Assembly: GCA_023846275.1 (NCBI GenBank)
Contig: CM043878.1
Location: forward strand, 7,495,501 to 7,559,500
Origin: Vanilla planifolia
Lineage: Eukaryota > Streptophyta > Magnoliopsida > Asparagales > Orchidaceae
Reading direction: 5' to 3'
DNA: 64,000 nt
The notes under the pieces were generated by a model. The model made no database searches. It had not been told where the DNA came from and saw only the letters and a program-made list of their open reading frames with translations. Positions 48,147 to 60,093 of the stretch are shown here, piece after piece. Positions within the stretch are counted from its first letter, which is position 1. The number at the start of each line of letters is the position of its first letter. Both the position numbers and the translations under genes were made by a program.

Positions 48147-48154
48147 TTTTTATA
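48147..48154 (-). promoter_or_regulatory. TATA box of solo LTR B2
   Basis: The minus-strand TATAAAAA, followed by CCCTCGCGAAG, lies about 550 bases from the minus-strand LTR start, at the expected U3/R border. Confidence 0.5.
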
Positions 48155-48204
48155 CCCCGGGCCGACACGGTGAACCCGTTACGCGTTCGACACGTTTTCG
48201 ACAC

Positions 48205-48335
48205 ATGAGCACCCGATACGCGCTGTCGACACGCTATCCACACGGTAAGCACACAATACGCGCTGTCGACACGCTATCGACACGGTAAGCACACAATACG
48301 CGCTGTCGACACGCTATCGACACGGTAAGCACCCG
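48205..48335 (+). repeat. 40-bp tandem repeat in LTR B2
   Basis: Units starting GTAAGCACACAATACGCGCT at 48245 and 48285, with a diverged unit before (48205) and a truncated start at 48325, repeat every 40 bases. Each holds GTCGACACGCTATCGACACG. It is an array expansion specific to this LTR copy. Confidence 0.85.
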
Positions 48336-48703
48336 ATCAGCCGGTTCGATCTCACCCGCCGATCTCGACCGTCCGATCCGCTTATTAGAACGCACACGCA
48401 AACTCACCCGGCGAACCGCCTCCGCCTCCGCTGAACCGTTCCGGTCCGGTTCACGCGCGATAAAAAAAACGATTTCCGGTTTAATTTAATTAGATTTTCG
48501 AATTTCTAAAAATCTAATAAATCCAATTAAATAGGGAAAATTAATTAAAAATTCCTCGGTGCTCCGAAAAATTCCCAAAAGATTTCAGAAATTCCAATAG
48601 CCTACAATTGAGTTCCTGGCTCATCCTACTGTCGATTCGAAATCATCCAAGCCACAATTAATTTATTAAAGATCAAATACATAAAATTTTACCGGGTATA
48701 ACA

Positions 48704-48708
48704 ACAAC
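48704..48708. repeat. Target-site duplication ACAAC, right copy
   Basis: Exact match to 45584-45588. Confidence 0.85.
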
Positions 48709-51700
48709 TCCTTATTATAAAATTTAAGAATACTTTGTTTTATCATAAACATGTGTTTCAAAAACTTTTAGTTGAACCTAATAATTTTATTTTAACAAAA
48801 CTATTTTTTTGATACTTATCAAACCTATATCAATTAAAAAAATCATCTAATTAGATAGTTAAATCTAAGAATTTGTTTGAATCATGACTCCTATCAAAAG
48901 TCTAAGTATTTAGTTAAATTATTTTCTAGATTTCTAAATTGTTGTTCTTATGATACTGCCCATGGTTAATTTTTATCATATACAATCTAGGTGTCTTAAG
49001 TTCATTTTGATAATAACCCTCATATTGAATGTCAAATTATTGAGATGCCCCTTGTCCATAATGATCCTTAATATTCTTAATCTTAATGTGCAAATGTTAT
49101 ATCATTATAGTTAAATGTTTAATCTATATGACAATTTGAGTTTGAAAAGTATCCAAATCAATCCTAAATGTTTCAAAATTTTTCATTTGATTTGATAAGA
49201 TAATATAATGGTTTTAAATAAAATTTCTCAAGCAAAAATGACAATATATGATTTTATGAGTATGTTAAGATAAAATGCAAGCAATGTATGGATGCAATGT
49301 GAGCTAAACTAACTTAAATTATTTCCTTTTTGTTTTTTTAAGGTTTTGACCAAGCATATAAAATTAAAGAATATTAAAAAAAATCAAAATATAAAGTAGA
49401 AATCAAGCTTGCAAGGGTTGACATCCTCATCTAGGAGTGATATGAAGATGCAAACATGTAAAATATATATATTTAACATAAAAAAAGTAATAATAGAAAG
49501 ATTCATACACAACAATTTCAATTAGAATAGTTCAATGGTATTAATTAAAGTTCATAAATCCTAAATTGTATTATAGCTAGGTAAATTATGTAGATCGCTC
49601 CCTTATATGTGGCATTCAAATCAATTGAGGGTAGGTTAAAGCAAGATTTAGGTCAAGACTTGAAGAAAAAAAATCTAATAACTATTATATCAAAAGAATT
49701 GCTAAAAGATAAGGTTTTAATTAAGTAAAAATAAAAAAAACAAAAACAAAGAAATTCAAGTTTCCATAATGTTACATTTTTTGCACAAAAACTTCTCTAA
49801 ATTACAAAGTTGTTGATCTAAATGCACTATATCACCTCCTCTACATCGGGTGTCTTCACTAACATTGAAAACTTTCTCCAAAATGATTTGTTTATGTGAC
49901 GAGAACTAAGAGGTTTGCAAAAGTTGTCTATGCAACAAGGTCAATAGGAAGTAGGTGGTCTTGCGTGCATGCCATTGTTCACATGCACGAGGTGTGTGCA
50001 ATGGGAGGGTAAGGGCTAACACGCATTGGATATTGTGCAAGAGTAGAATAGGTTCATGCTTGGCTCTAATTAGATCAATTATGTTCAATACTAGGTTTTC
50101 AACATTAGTTTAACAACAAAGGAAGATACATTGGCGACAAAACCATTTGTTCAGGAAAAGTGAATCAGGCATGCTTGATTCAGTTTAAAGTATGACAAGT
50201 GGAGTTTTTAGGTATGGTTGTATGTAAGGAATGCGGCTTTTGCAAATAGGAATCATTCAACAATTCATGTAGGAGGCAACAACGAGTGCGAAGCAAAGAC
50301 ACGATAGACAACAATAGAGGTTCGCAATGGCGAGCAGTTGGATCGTGCGAGTCAGGTGCACCACACAAGGTAGGGCCACACGAGTCAACATGTTGTGCAA
50401 GGTGCTGTGTGGGCGAGGAAGATGGCAATGTGTGTGCAACAAAGTTGTGACAATATAAGATATGATAGTGCTCCAACAAAAAATGATGTTATCATTAGAC
50501 TTATTGTGCAAGCTTTCAACTATTCAAACATTCCTTAGGGCAAGAGCAATAAAACCATGACAAAACTTTGTCCTTCTAACTTTTTTGAGGATGATGTTGC
50601 CTTAATGAAAAAATTGAGCAAACTCTTCATAGGAACAATGCAAGGCACATAGCCAATAATTCCATATAAATGACATTTAAAATGAAACATTGAAATATAT
50701 ATATTAAAAGATCAAGTGATTCTACATAAACAATAGATCTCCTACATCCTAAATTCACTAATCAACTCATGGTTTTAAGTCTATCAAACTTAAGTTCAAC
50801 TACTTAAAAATATCCCTCAATTCTAACAAATGGATCACAATGAAAAAGTACTTTAAAATATACTGATGGAATGAATGATATACGAATAATGAACATATGA
50901 ACATAGATGTTAAGTCACAACGTGATCATGAGCGAATTTGTTGATATTATACCCATGCAAATTGCCATGCATTGAGAATTATCCTCTACAAATACAATGT
51001 ATAGATTCTCATATCATAGAATAACTCAATTAATTCACCATCACATTGAAGCATGGCACACAAGCAACCCCCTCCCTCTCTTTGCAGTTTATTCATCACA
51101 ACAATTCTATAAAATGCAACCTAATATGACACAAGTCACAATACCAAAGAAAAATGCTAAATCACACTTACCTAGTGATTGGTAAACTCATGAACTGGCT
51201 ACATTAGGAGGTACAAAATTTGGTTCTTGGATGTATGATCAAAGGTGATGCAAAATGGAGGAATTCGAAGAATCTCGAAGGGCAAAGTGGGAATAAAAGA
51301 CAAGATTATAGAAGAAGCCATGATAACAAAAGGAATGATCTCTCTATGAAAAGCAACTAAAGAAACAGAATTTTAGCCCTAAGAGAGGTAACAAGGGTCA
51401 AGAGAAACCAATTAAACAAAGTCTGCAGTGAATTAAATTTCACTACAAACACATTGAGGTTATGCATACAAAGAACGGCAATGTTTCTAAAAATGAAGGG
51501 AAATATTTCAGAACAGGAAGGAAATTGGAAGAGAAATTTGAAAGACGAGGACCTTTGATCTAATAATGAAATAATCTTTTGTTCTTGAATGAATTATTTA
51601 ATGTTTTGGAACTTTGTATCACTTCAGTAGAAATAGGTTCTTGAAGAAGGACCACTAGGAACTAATTTCAAGAATATTGCAGCTCGAATGACACCAAATA

Positions 51701-53480
51701 GGTTTAGATTATCTTCTTATCCTTCTTCTTCTTCACGGTTTATCTCATTTTCCATTGTTTAATGCACTTATATCTTTTCTATAACCATCTTTTTCATTGA
51801 ATTTTACATCAATCTACTTCTCATTTTTGTTCTTCTATGTCAATTTCATGCACAATTTCAAAGGAGAATCCTACTAATGGTTTGGAAGCTTGTATATTTT
51901 TCCATTTTCTTTTCAACCTTAAAATTCTCTACTGGGAATGTCAAAGATGATAGCAAAGAGTTATACGAGCAATAAATTGCATAGAAAATCGATTTATAGC
52001 TAATAAGTCTGCAAGATCCGGGGGATTATCTTCATTTAACCACGACACCAAGGGGATCTTGTGAGGGAAATGTATGATTCAACATGGTAAGTTATGCAAT
52101 ATAAGACTCATCTTCTCCAATTGAAAGTTCAACGGACAATTGGTCTTGGTCTGGGTCTGGAATATGGTTATTGTGTAAAGATCTTAATAATGTCAAAATC
52201 AAATATATAAAAAAAAAGAAACTCAAAACTCTACAAATTCATTAATGATTGTGAATTTGTGTTCCAGTGCATGATGTTCACTTAACAAAACCCTAAAAAA
52301 GATGAATTATACAAGAATTTCTGAATAAATTTACAAGTGCTTAAGCAATATTGCATGAGGATTAGGCTTCCAGAAATGACTGTCAAAGTTCTTCCCCCAA
52401 GTTCCAACCTATTCAAAATCCTCTCCTAATTGATTAAAGGAGATGGCAAGAAGAATATAAGCAGAAGTTCCTTTTTTTTTTATTGCCAAGGCTGCCCAGA
52501 AAAGGCATTTGCTTGAATTTTGGAAGGAGAGTTGTATCGAAAAAAGACTCCATCTGAAGATGAATGAGTGGAATACAAAGCAATCAAAGTCAAGGAAAGA
52601 ATCCTTTTTAGATTGGCTAATAGATATCTCTTCAACAATTAGAAACAAATTTATGTCTTGATTACTTCTTAGAAGAATTTGTTAGCCTTTTGGGGTAAGA
52701 ACGCTAAGTATTGTCCTCTATCCACTATTATTATGAGAAAGAATAACAAAATCGAAGTATTGTTAAGTTACTTTTGTATTTGATGAGTAAAATCATAAAT
52801 ATTTAACATTTTGATCTAATGAACTTGTTTAGTATAAAACAAGATTAATTATAAAAAAACAATCATATAATTTTGAATTTGATGAATTAGTGGTTTTCAA
52901 AATATCTTGGAGTGTTCAACAAGCTTCAAAGATTGAAGATACGTACATCAACTTTGAAAAGTTTTGTTTTTGTTATGAAATAGAATTTAATTTGTTGGTT
53001 ATTAACCATAAGGCACATCTTTCTATTCAAATCCTACTTAAACTACTCTTTGATTTAGAAAACATAAGATTATATTTTTCAATTATTTAATCATTTCAAT
53101 TATACTTTAATATTTTTTTGATTTAGAAAATATAAGATTCTATTTTTTAATCATTTAATCAATTCTTTAGTTAAATTTTGCTTATGCATCTTTGCCAAAT
53201 TTCATGTTAAACCAATTGGAACCAAGTCGGGCCAAGCCCAAACTGGTCAGGGTGAAATCATGAACCAGATGGGATAATACAGATTAAGGATTGAGCAGGG
53301 CTAAAACTCGAACTAAGTATGTGAATAGGTCAGGTCGGACACATATTCATATTAAAACTATATACATACAAGTGGCCCAGATAATGAAATTATGAGCACA
53401 GAAGGGGGGAGCCAGCCCCATGTTTCGACTCGAAATATACTTGCATAGAAAGCCTTATAAAGAGCAAATCCTTTAGATAT
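48709..53480. other. Gypsy gag trace, then unassigned DNA
   Basis: The first 200 bases or so resemble, on the minus strand, the continuing gag of the fossil split by LTR B2. From about 49 kb to 53.5 kb no gene is recognised. Frames at 49906-50511 (minus) and 52409-52648 (minus) show no domain. A slightly GC-richer stretch at 51.2-52.1 kb may be old exon or repeat debris. Confidence 0.4.
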
Positions 53481-55965
53481 CCTATCATGTAGGACTAAAT
53501 TTCAATCTCTTATGACGATTCCATGATGGTCAAAACTCTTCTATCATCACATGAGCTTGTCCTCACTACATGAGAGCCTTTGAACCTTGAATGTCTTCTC
53601 AAACCTTCCTAAAAATCTTCCTTACATTGAAATAAATCTTAAGACCAAACAACTCCTATCATGAACAACCTCTTGATGCTTTTCTTATCTTCCTCAAACC
53701 TTCTTAAGGTCCTCAACATTCTTTAAAGTTGTTGTCCAAACTTTCTTAAACCTCCATCAAGCACACTGAAGATCCTCCCAAATTGATCTTGAACCTACAC
53801 CCTAACCAAAAAAGGAATGTATAACATTCATTTGCATTTAACTCTATGATTGTAACAAAACAAGCCTACTCCAAGTCACACTCACCAAAGGCTCCAATCA
53901 ACCCCAACACTCTCAACCATAAATGAATTTCCACAAATTAAACAAACTAGCCCTTACACACAAAGTGTTCACTGAGAAATAAATAGTAACTAGAAACCAA
54001 ATGAAAAGTTAGGCCCTCATCATCAAGCTCTCCTTCAATTGACCTTTTGCTCAAGGAATTAGGTCCAAACCACTTAATTTTCCAGTCTACCATCTCATCT
54101 CTTAATCAACATAATTTAATCAATATTATTATAATAACTGCATAGCTAACTTTTGAAAAGAAAATTATATTTCCCAATATTTCATGATAAACCTAATATT
54201 GGTAACTTATGTAAACTAGAAAAATTCTTCATTGAAAAAAAGTTATAAGGACATCCATTTTACCTCAAAAGCCATCATCGAAACATTAAACATTAAATAA
54301 AACACAAGCATATTTTGGCATTTTATACCTCAAAAACAATCACTAAAACAATTTAAACCTTTTAGGCACCAATCTTGCTGAGCATTCATTGCGAGATTAG
54401 CACAACAACATTAAGCAAAACACAAGCATATATTCGCATTTGATACCTCAAAAGCAAAGACCAAAACAATTTAAACTTTTTAGACCGCAATCTTGTTGTG
54501 CATTCATTGCAAGATTGGCCCAAAAAATGCTTCTCTAATTAAGCATAACTTTCTCCACACACCTTGGAATTCAATGATCTAACAAAATATTCTAAAATTT
54601 TCTAGTTCCTCACTCCGCTAAAGTCCTACAATAGTAGTTTCTTAAAAATTTCCTTAAACATGCTGCTTGATCTAGTTGAATTTGTACTCATCTCATTCAT
54701 CATCGAGAACCCCTCCTTGAGCTTGTACCAATGTCTTTGAGCCTGTACCAATGTCATTCAACCATACCTAACCATTGCATTCCTTCATGAAGGATATGGT
54801 AAACCCATAAAGATCTCATTCTTCAACATATCAAACCTTTACAGATTTGCAATAAATAACTCCAAATATACCTTGAGAACATGTTCCCCTTAAAACCCCT
54901 CAACCATCAAACAAATCTTCATATCTCTCGTGACTATTATACAAATATCAAAATTCTAAAGTCGACCTTCTTGAGATATTTCCCTCGTTATATCAGAGTC
55001 TTCAGACCTTGAACTTGCCTTATAAGACCTTTCAAAAATTTTTGCCCACCTCAAGCCAATTGAAATGGTATGAAGACCAAACAATACTTATCAAGAACAA
55101 CGTCCCAAAGCCTTCATTATCTTCCTCTAGTTTTCTAGAGGCCAACTGCTTTCTCTAGAGTTATCTTCCAAACTTCCCAAGATCTCCCTCGAGAACCTTG
55201 AAAATCGTCCCAGATTGGTCTAGGAGCTACACCCTTACTACAAAAGGAATGTATAATATTGATTTGCATTTAGCTTTATGATTGTAATAAGAACCCAATT
55301 CCAAGTTACATTAACCAAGGATTCCAATCAATGCCAACACTTAGCCACAAATGAATGTCCACAAACTAAACGTGCTAACCTTAACACAAAATGTGTTCAA
55401 TGAGAAATAAATCACAATTTGAAACCAAATAAGAAGCTAAGTGTAGGTGGCCCTCCTCATCAAGCTCTCCTTCAACCTTCTGCTGAAGAGACCAACCCCA
55501 AACCACTGACTCAATCTTCCATCTACCATCTCATCTCTTAATCAACATTGTTGTGTGAACATTTCATAACCACCTGTTGAAAAAAGATATCATAATTCCC
55601 AATATTTTATGATAAACTTAATATTGGTAGCTTATGTGAACTAGAAAAATCAACAAAAGTCAAAAGACATCCATTTTACCAATAAAGCAATAAACAAAAG
55701 ACAAGCATATTTTGGCATGTTATACCTTGAAAAGAATCATTGAAACAAATGTCCCAATCTTGTTCAAAAAAGATATTATATTTCCCAATATTTTATGATA
55801 AACTCAATATTGGTGACTTATGTGAACTAAAAAAATTCTTCGCCCAACAAAAGTCACAAAAACATCCATTTTACCAATAAAGCAATAAACAAAACACAAG
55901 CACATTTTGGCATGTTATTCCTTGAAAAGAATCATTGTAACAAATGTCCCAATCCCATTGTACAC
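53480..55965 (+). repeat. Nested non-coding duplications
   Basis: A block of about 1 kb starting near 53.5 kb recurs about 1.43 kb later. Shared phrases include AAAAGGAATGTATAA (53811 and 55238), and CAACAC followed by CACAAATGAAT-type text (53.9 and 55.34 kb). Within it, a 180-190-bp subunit containing CCAATATTTTATGATAAAC occurs at about 55.58 and again at 55.77 kb, with an older copy near 54.17 kb. No coding potential is seen. The origin is unknown. Confidence 0.7.
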
Positions 55966-56643
55966 TTCACTGCAAGATTAGTCCAACAAGAATGTCTCTA
56001 ACTAAAATATTTTATATACTTATTTAGAATCCTCCTTTTTCCAAAATTTGCCTTGAAACTTGTAGTATTGGCAACGTTGTCAATTTCTTGTAGTAAAATA
56101 TGAACATGGTGGGAATTAAATACTTTCCTTATATGCATGATTAGCACCAATAACACTATTTGACAATGTGAGATATTAATTAAAACCATAACAAGATTTC
56201 TCAAAGGTATAACTGACAAAACAGTAAGGCATATGAAAGAGAAATGATGCAAAAATACTGCACTTTTTTCTCAAGCAATGACTGTTTCCCAAGTACTATT
56301 GTCAAACTTCCACCCTCAGATTACCATATAAGACATGTATCAACATTGTTGACCACTTAATTTGGACATAAGAAGCTAAAAGAGAAAGATGTAACAGAAA
56401 ATTAACTCTAGGAACAAAATATTTGAATTTCCAATAGATTAATGTCTCACACAAGTGACTATTCACAATTAAATGAAAATCAAATTAGTGATTATTATGA
56501 GAATGCTTATGATCTTGCAACTGGCATAGAAATACATGATAAAATGCTATAGATATGCTGACTCTTTATACCTACATCAGGAAGAATGGCATACTCCACA
56601 TGTTTCATCTCAAGATTTATAACATTGCCCAAGGGTTGCCACG
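55966..56643. other. AT-rich spacer and BSD gene 3' UTR
   Basis: No gene is seen; the frame at 55998-56252 lacks any domain. The last few hundred bases before 56644 probably include the 3' UTR of the minus-strand BSD gene. Confidence 0.45.
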
Positions 56644-58059
56644 CTAATCATCATCCTCAATATCCCAATTAAGATCCTCATCATCTTCCACAACACCAAT
56701 TCTCCTCCGGATATCCTCCCTATTGGGACTTGGATTTGATCCAGCCACTTTCTTCTCATCCTGATCGCCAAGATCCTCAATCTCATCCCATCCAAGATCC
56801 TCTTCCTCAAGCATAGAGGGCTGACTTGACACTACAGAAATGTCACTGTCCCTGCATGATTCAATAAGCACAGATTTTGCATCAGGAAGAACCTTCTCAT
56901 CTGAATTGGAGATAAGCTCATTGCAGGTTTTCCCTGCATCATCCTTCATTTCAACAGCTAAAGTTGGCATATCACTGTCAACTATTGCAGCAACAACAGA
57001 ACTCTTAACTTTGGGCATCTCATCAGGTATCTTTCCATCATCTGATTCAATGCTTTCCCTAGCAAGCTTCTCTTCCAATTCTTCAACATGATCAACCATA
57101 GCTTCATCCACCATCTCTCTCTTTTCTCCACCTTCTTCTGTGGTTTCACTTCTTAGTAGTGCGACCTCCTTTTCTGTGTCCACCTCTTCGTCATCATCAA
57201 CCTCCCAAGTCAAATCCTCATCTTCCCTCGAAATTACCCGCTTAACTAGACTGGCCCGGGCATCCTCTGCCTGCTTGAGCTTATAAAGCTTGTAAAAATA
57301 CCGGTTCCAAAACGTGTCATAATCCATAGAAGACGGCACCATTTTCTCGAAGAGGCTTTCTAAGGATCCATTATCATAACAGAGAGTTTCAATCTCCTCC
57401 TCCTTGCCCTCTAACTTGAATTCAGACTTCCACTTTATGAAATCCTCACTGTCCTCCGGCTCCTCAGTGAAAGTACTAGGATCTGACTGTATGGCGAGCA
57501 CCTGTACATCAAACCGACTGTAACGCTTGGATGTCGAAGCAGTGACTCCACCAGATGAGGGTGTCTGGAAGACAGAGGAGTAAGCATCAGCGTCATAGTC
57601 AGGGACAAGGAGGGCCTCCTTCCCCTGAGAGATGATCTCGGCCGTGCCACGCCAAACTGAGCCACCAAGGTCGTCAATGGCCTGGCCAACAGTCTCGAGG
57701 GAATCCTGCGCCGCTGATGCACCAGCCTCCAAGGACGACGGGAGATCGCGGACGGCACGGCTGGCGATGTCACGGAACACCACCGTTTCCTTCTTCAGGC
57801 CAGAACCGAATTCCTCCAGATCACGACGATAGGTCTGGATCACCGATTCGGACTTGGAAGCGAAGTTTTTGATTAGGCTCCCAAGGCCAACCCACGGCGA
57901 ATTCTGTGGGTCAGAGTTAAGGCTGGGATTGGAATCTTTTGCATCGGCATCATCCTCGACTTCTTTTGGCTTCTGTGGTGAATCGGAAGGCGAGTTACCC
58001 TCCGTCGAAGAAGCCGATGGATCAGGATCGCTCGAAAACACTGACTTCCAGAAATCCAT
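56644..58059 (-). CDS. BSD-domain-containing protein
   Basis: This single-exon minus-strand gene gives 471 residues. The BSD domain (about residues 208-268) contains the diagnostic Phe-Trp pair in FWNRYFYKLYKL (FW at 250-251). BSD domains occur in TFIIH p62, synapse-associated and plant proteins; the role of plant members like this one is poorly known, though chromatin or transcription binding is often proposed. The N-terminus (MDFWKSVFSSD) and the amphipathic helices at 57-130 match plant BSD relatives from memory. The tail after 275 is highly acidic and probably disordered, with three EDLxW[ED] motifs at 281, 420 and 461. An in-frame ATG at 58158 would add 33 residues; 58059 is preferred because MDFW is the usual family start. 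There is no signal peptide. GC content is well above the flanks and the frame is intact. Confidence 0.93.
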   Translation of the reverse strand: MDFWKSVFSSDPDPSASSTEGNSPSDSPQKPKEVEDDADAKDSNPSLNSDPQNSPWVGLGSLIKNFASKSESVIQTYRRDLEEFGSGLKKETVVFRDIASRAVRDLPSSLEAGASAAQDSLETVGQAIDDLGGSVWRGTAEIISQGKEALLVPDYDADAYSSVFQTPSSGGVTASTSKRYSRFDVQVLAIQSDPSTFTEEPEDSEDFIKWKSEFKLEGKEEEIETLCYDNGSLESLFEKMVPSSMDYDTFWNRYFYKLYKLKQAEDARASLVKRVISREDEDLTWEVDDDEEVDTEKEVALLRSETTEEGGEKREMVDEAMVDHVEELEEKLARESIESDDGKIPDEMPKVKSSVVAAIVDSDMPTLAVEMKDDAGKTCNELISNSDEKVLPDAKSVLIESCRDSDISVVSSQPSMLEEEDLGWDEIEDLGDQDEKKVAGSNPSPNREDIRRRIGVVEDDEDLNWDIEDDD

Positions 58060-58184
58060 GGAAGAGGATGATAGGGTTAGGGCTGCGGAACGTCGTCGGA
58101 GACAGAATGGAACAGAATGATGCCGAAGGTAGGAGTGAACGAAGGGGTGAAAACCCAAACAGTCATTTTACAATAATTTGATGA

Positions 58185-58196
58185 TATTTATTTATA
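58185..58196 (-). promoter_or_regulatory. Candidate TATA box of BSD gene
   Basis: The minus-strand TATAAATAAATA lies about 125-137 bases upstream of the chosen ATG at 58059, a normal distance for a plant TATA box plus 5' UTR. If used, transcripts would carry the upstream ATG at 58158 only if initiation lies close to the box. Confidence 0.4.
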
Positions 58197-58445
58197 TTTA
58201 ATATATCTTATGCTCGATTTTCTGGTTTTTAAGATTATTTCCTAAAGATTAATTATTAAAAATTAAAGATTAAAATTTAAGTATTAAAAAAATAAGAAAA
58301 AATATTTTATCTATCGGGCATAACAAAGAGGGTCTGAAACTAACAAAACAATTATATGAATCGTAGATTTATATATATATTCCATCGAGATTATTTTATA
58401 ATTCATTTGAATTTTAGTAATAATCAATTCAAAATAAATAATTAT

Positions 58446-58480
<35 letters not shown>

Positions 58481-59026
58481 CATCAAATTAAATTAGCTGA
58501 AAAGGTAAAAGGTAATAAAAGTTATATTATATTTATATAGAATATTAAGGATCTAATAGTTTATTTAAAATTATATTTATGAAAGATAAATTTAGTTAAC
58601 ATTAAATTAAAATTATTATGTCATATCTAATAATATACATAATAATATCAAATCAAATTAAATAAAAACTTTAATATAATATAGATGAAATAAAATAAAT
58701 TATTAAGATGACACAAAAGAATTTAAAAATATTTTTATAATTATTTTTATTAAAATAAAATCATAAGAAAATTATCACTAACATAATTATTAAAAAAATT
58801 CACACAACTATATCAAATATAACAAGATATAACATTTCTCAAAAATAATTAAATAAAAAAATGAGTTTTATAAAACTCGATTGAATTTTCTACATTACAT
58901 CTTAATATAAAATAATAATAAAACAAACATAGCCTTTCTATAATTTTTATAACTAAATGTCATAAATGAATAATGGAAAACATGATTTATATCATATATG
59001 TGTATAAATACATATCATATTTATAT
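58197..59026. other. Very AT-rich spacer with (AT)n tract
   Basis: No gene is seen. An (AT)n run of about 28 bases sits at 58449-58476. This DNA is the insertion site of the LINE that follows. Confidence 0.5.
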
Positions 59027-59038
59027 CACAAAACAGAG

Positions 59039-59563
59039 GCCTATGATAGGGTTTGATGGGACTTTCTGCTCGAGGTTATGAAGGCAATGCGCTTCCCTGT
59101 TACTTGGTGCGAGTGGATCACAGCGTGTATTTCTGGTCCAAGGTTTGCTGTTCTCATTAATGGAGCGCGGCTTCCTTGGGTGGCGGTGCGTCGGGGCCTC
59201 CGACAGGGCTGCCCACTTTCCCCCTTCCTCTTTGTTATGGCCATGGAGTATCTGTCATGCCTGATGCGGGAATATGAATCCCGGCAGTTGCTTGGGTTTA
59301 GACCGGGGATGCACGTGCCGCGGGTTTCCCACCTCCTGTTTGCGGATGACGTGTTGGTGTTTGCTCCTGCATCAAGGGAGGCTGCGAGCGCCGTTCGTCA
59401 CATTCTGCGGGCCTCCGGGGACAGCGCTGGCTTGAAGGTTAATTTCTCCAAGTCCAACGTTTACTTCAGCAATAAGAAGTCCCGCCTCATTTCTCGAAAG
59501 CTTGGCATGGAGCTTGGCCGGACCTTGACGTATCTGGGGTTCCAATTACTGCATGGCATTTGA
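59039..59563 (+). pseudogene. LINE reverse transcriptase fragment
   Basis: The frame shows AYDRV, then an in-frame TGA at 59054-59056 where relatives have a coding residue, then WDFLLEVMKAM. RT blocks follow in order: LRQGCPLSPFLF, the catalytic FADD at 59339-59350, and GLKVNFSKSNVYF. It ends in a YLG block, where loss of one G from a G run at about 59535-59540 shifts the frame; the continuation is found in the next frame at 59560. Palm and part of the thumb are thus present, while the fingers are missing through 5' truncation. The product would not be functional. Confidence 0.88.
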
Positions 59564-60093
59564 CCAAACATGATCTGAGTTTCCTCGTCCAAAGGATCTA
59601 CACAACAGTGATTAGCTGGCGCGCCCGAGTGCTGTCGCTTGCGGGCAGGGCAGCACTGGCGTCCTCTGTTTTGTGCATTATCCCCAACCACATCTTGCGG
59701 CACTGTATGGTGCCGGCGGGGATTATTGCTGACATTGAACGGCGCATAAGACAATTCCTCTTGGGTGGCACGAGTAATGCGCAGGCGCTGCACTACGCGT
59801 CTCGGGACTGCGTGACTATGCCGAGGGCGGCCGGAGGGCTTGGCCTTTGGGATCTTTGCATTTGGCACCAGGCCTTGCAAATGGGGAACTGTAAGCGTAT
59901 CCTTGGACGTGATGCGAGCATATGGGTAGACATCATGAGGAGGAAGTATGGGTTCAACAACTTGCTGATGAAGGTACCCCGGAAGGCCTCTGCTGTGTGC
60001 AAGATGATCCTAGAAGCTATGCCGGCGGCGATTTCGTGCTTTGTGTGGCGCATTGGCGACGGCCGGAGGGTGAGGTTTGCGGAGGATAATTAG
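59560..60093 (+). pseudogene. LINE RT C-terminal segment
   Basis: This in-frame continuation of the RT (after the one-base loss) reads LSFLVQRIYTTVISWRARVL and SLAGRAALASSVLCIIPNH, the typical SWKxxxLSxAGR thumb-region block of plant LINEs. It runs to IGDGRRVRFAEDN and stops at TAG 60091-60093. Relatives have Trp in this place (EDNWLG), so the stop is most simply a TGG to TAG change; the frame resumes unchanged beyond it. Confidence 0.85.

Larger units (their letters stand above)
45589..48703 (-). mobile_element. Solo LTR B2 (3.1 kb, same family as LTR B1)
   Basis: The start (TGTTACACCCC), the end (GGGTATAACA) and the internal order match the element at 13257-16630; here the flanking duplication is ACAAC. 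A minus-strand TATAAAAACC box at 48154 confirms minus orientation. It sits inside the gag part of the older gypsy fossil, whose traces occur on both sides. Particular to this copy are a 38-base T run at 45630-45667 and a 40-bp tandem array near 48.2-48.33 kb. It lacks the 173-bp array of its relative. It is non-coding; the frames within it are composition effects. Confidence 0.87.

Noticed and set aside
48205-48335. Regular 40-bp repeats suggesting a CRISPR-like array
   Set aside because: The units are contiguous tandem copies with no unique spacers, inside a plant LTR.
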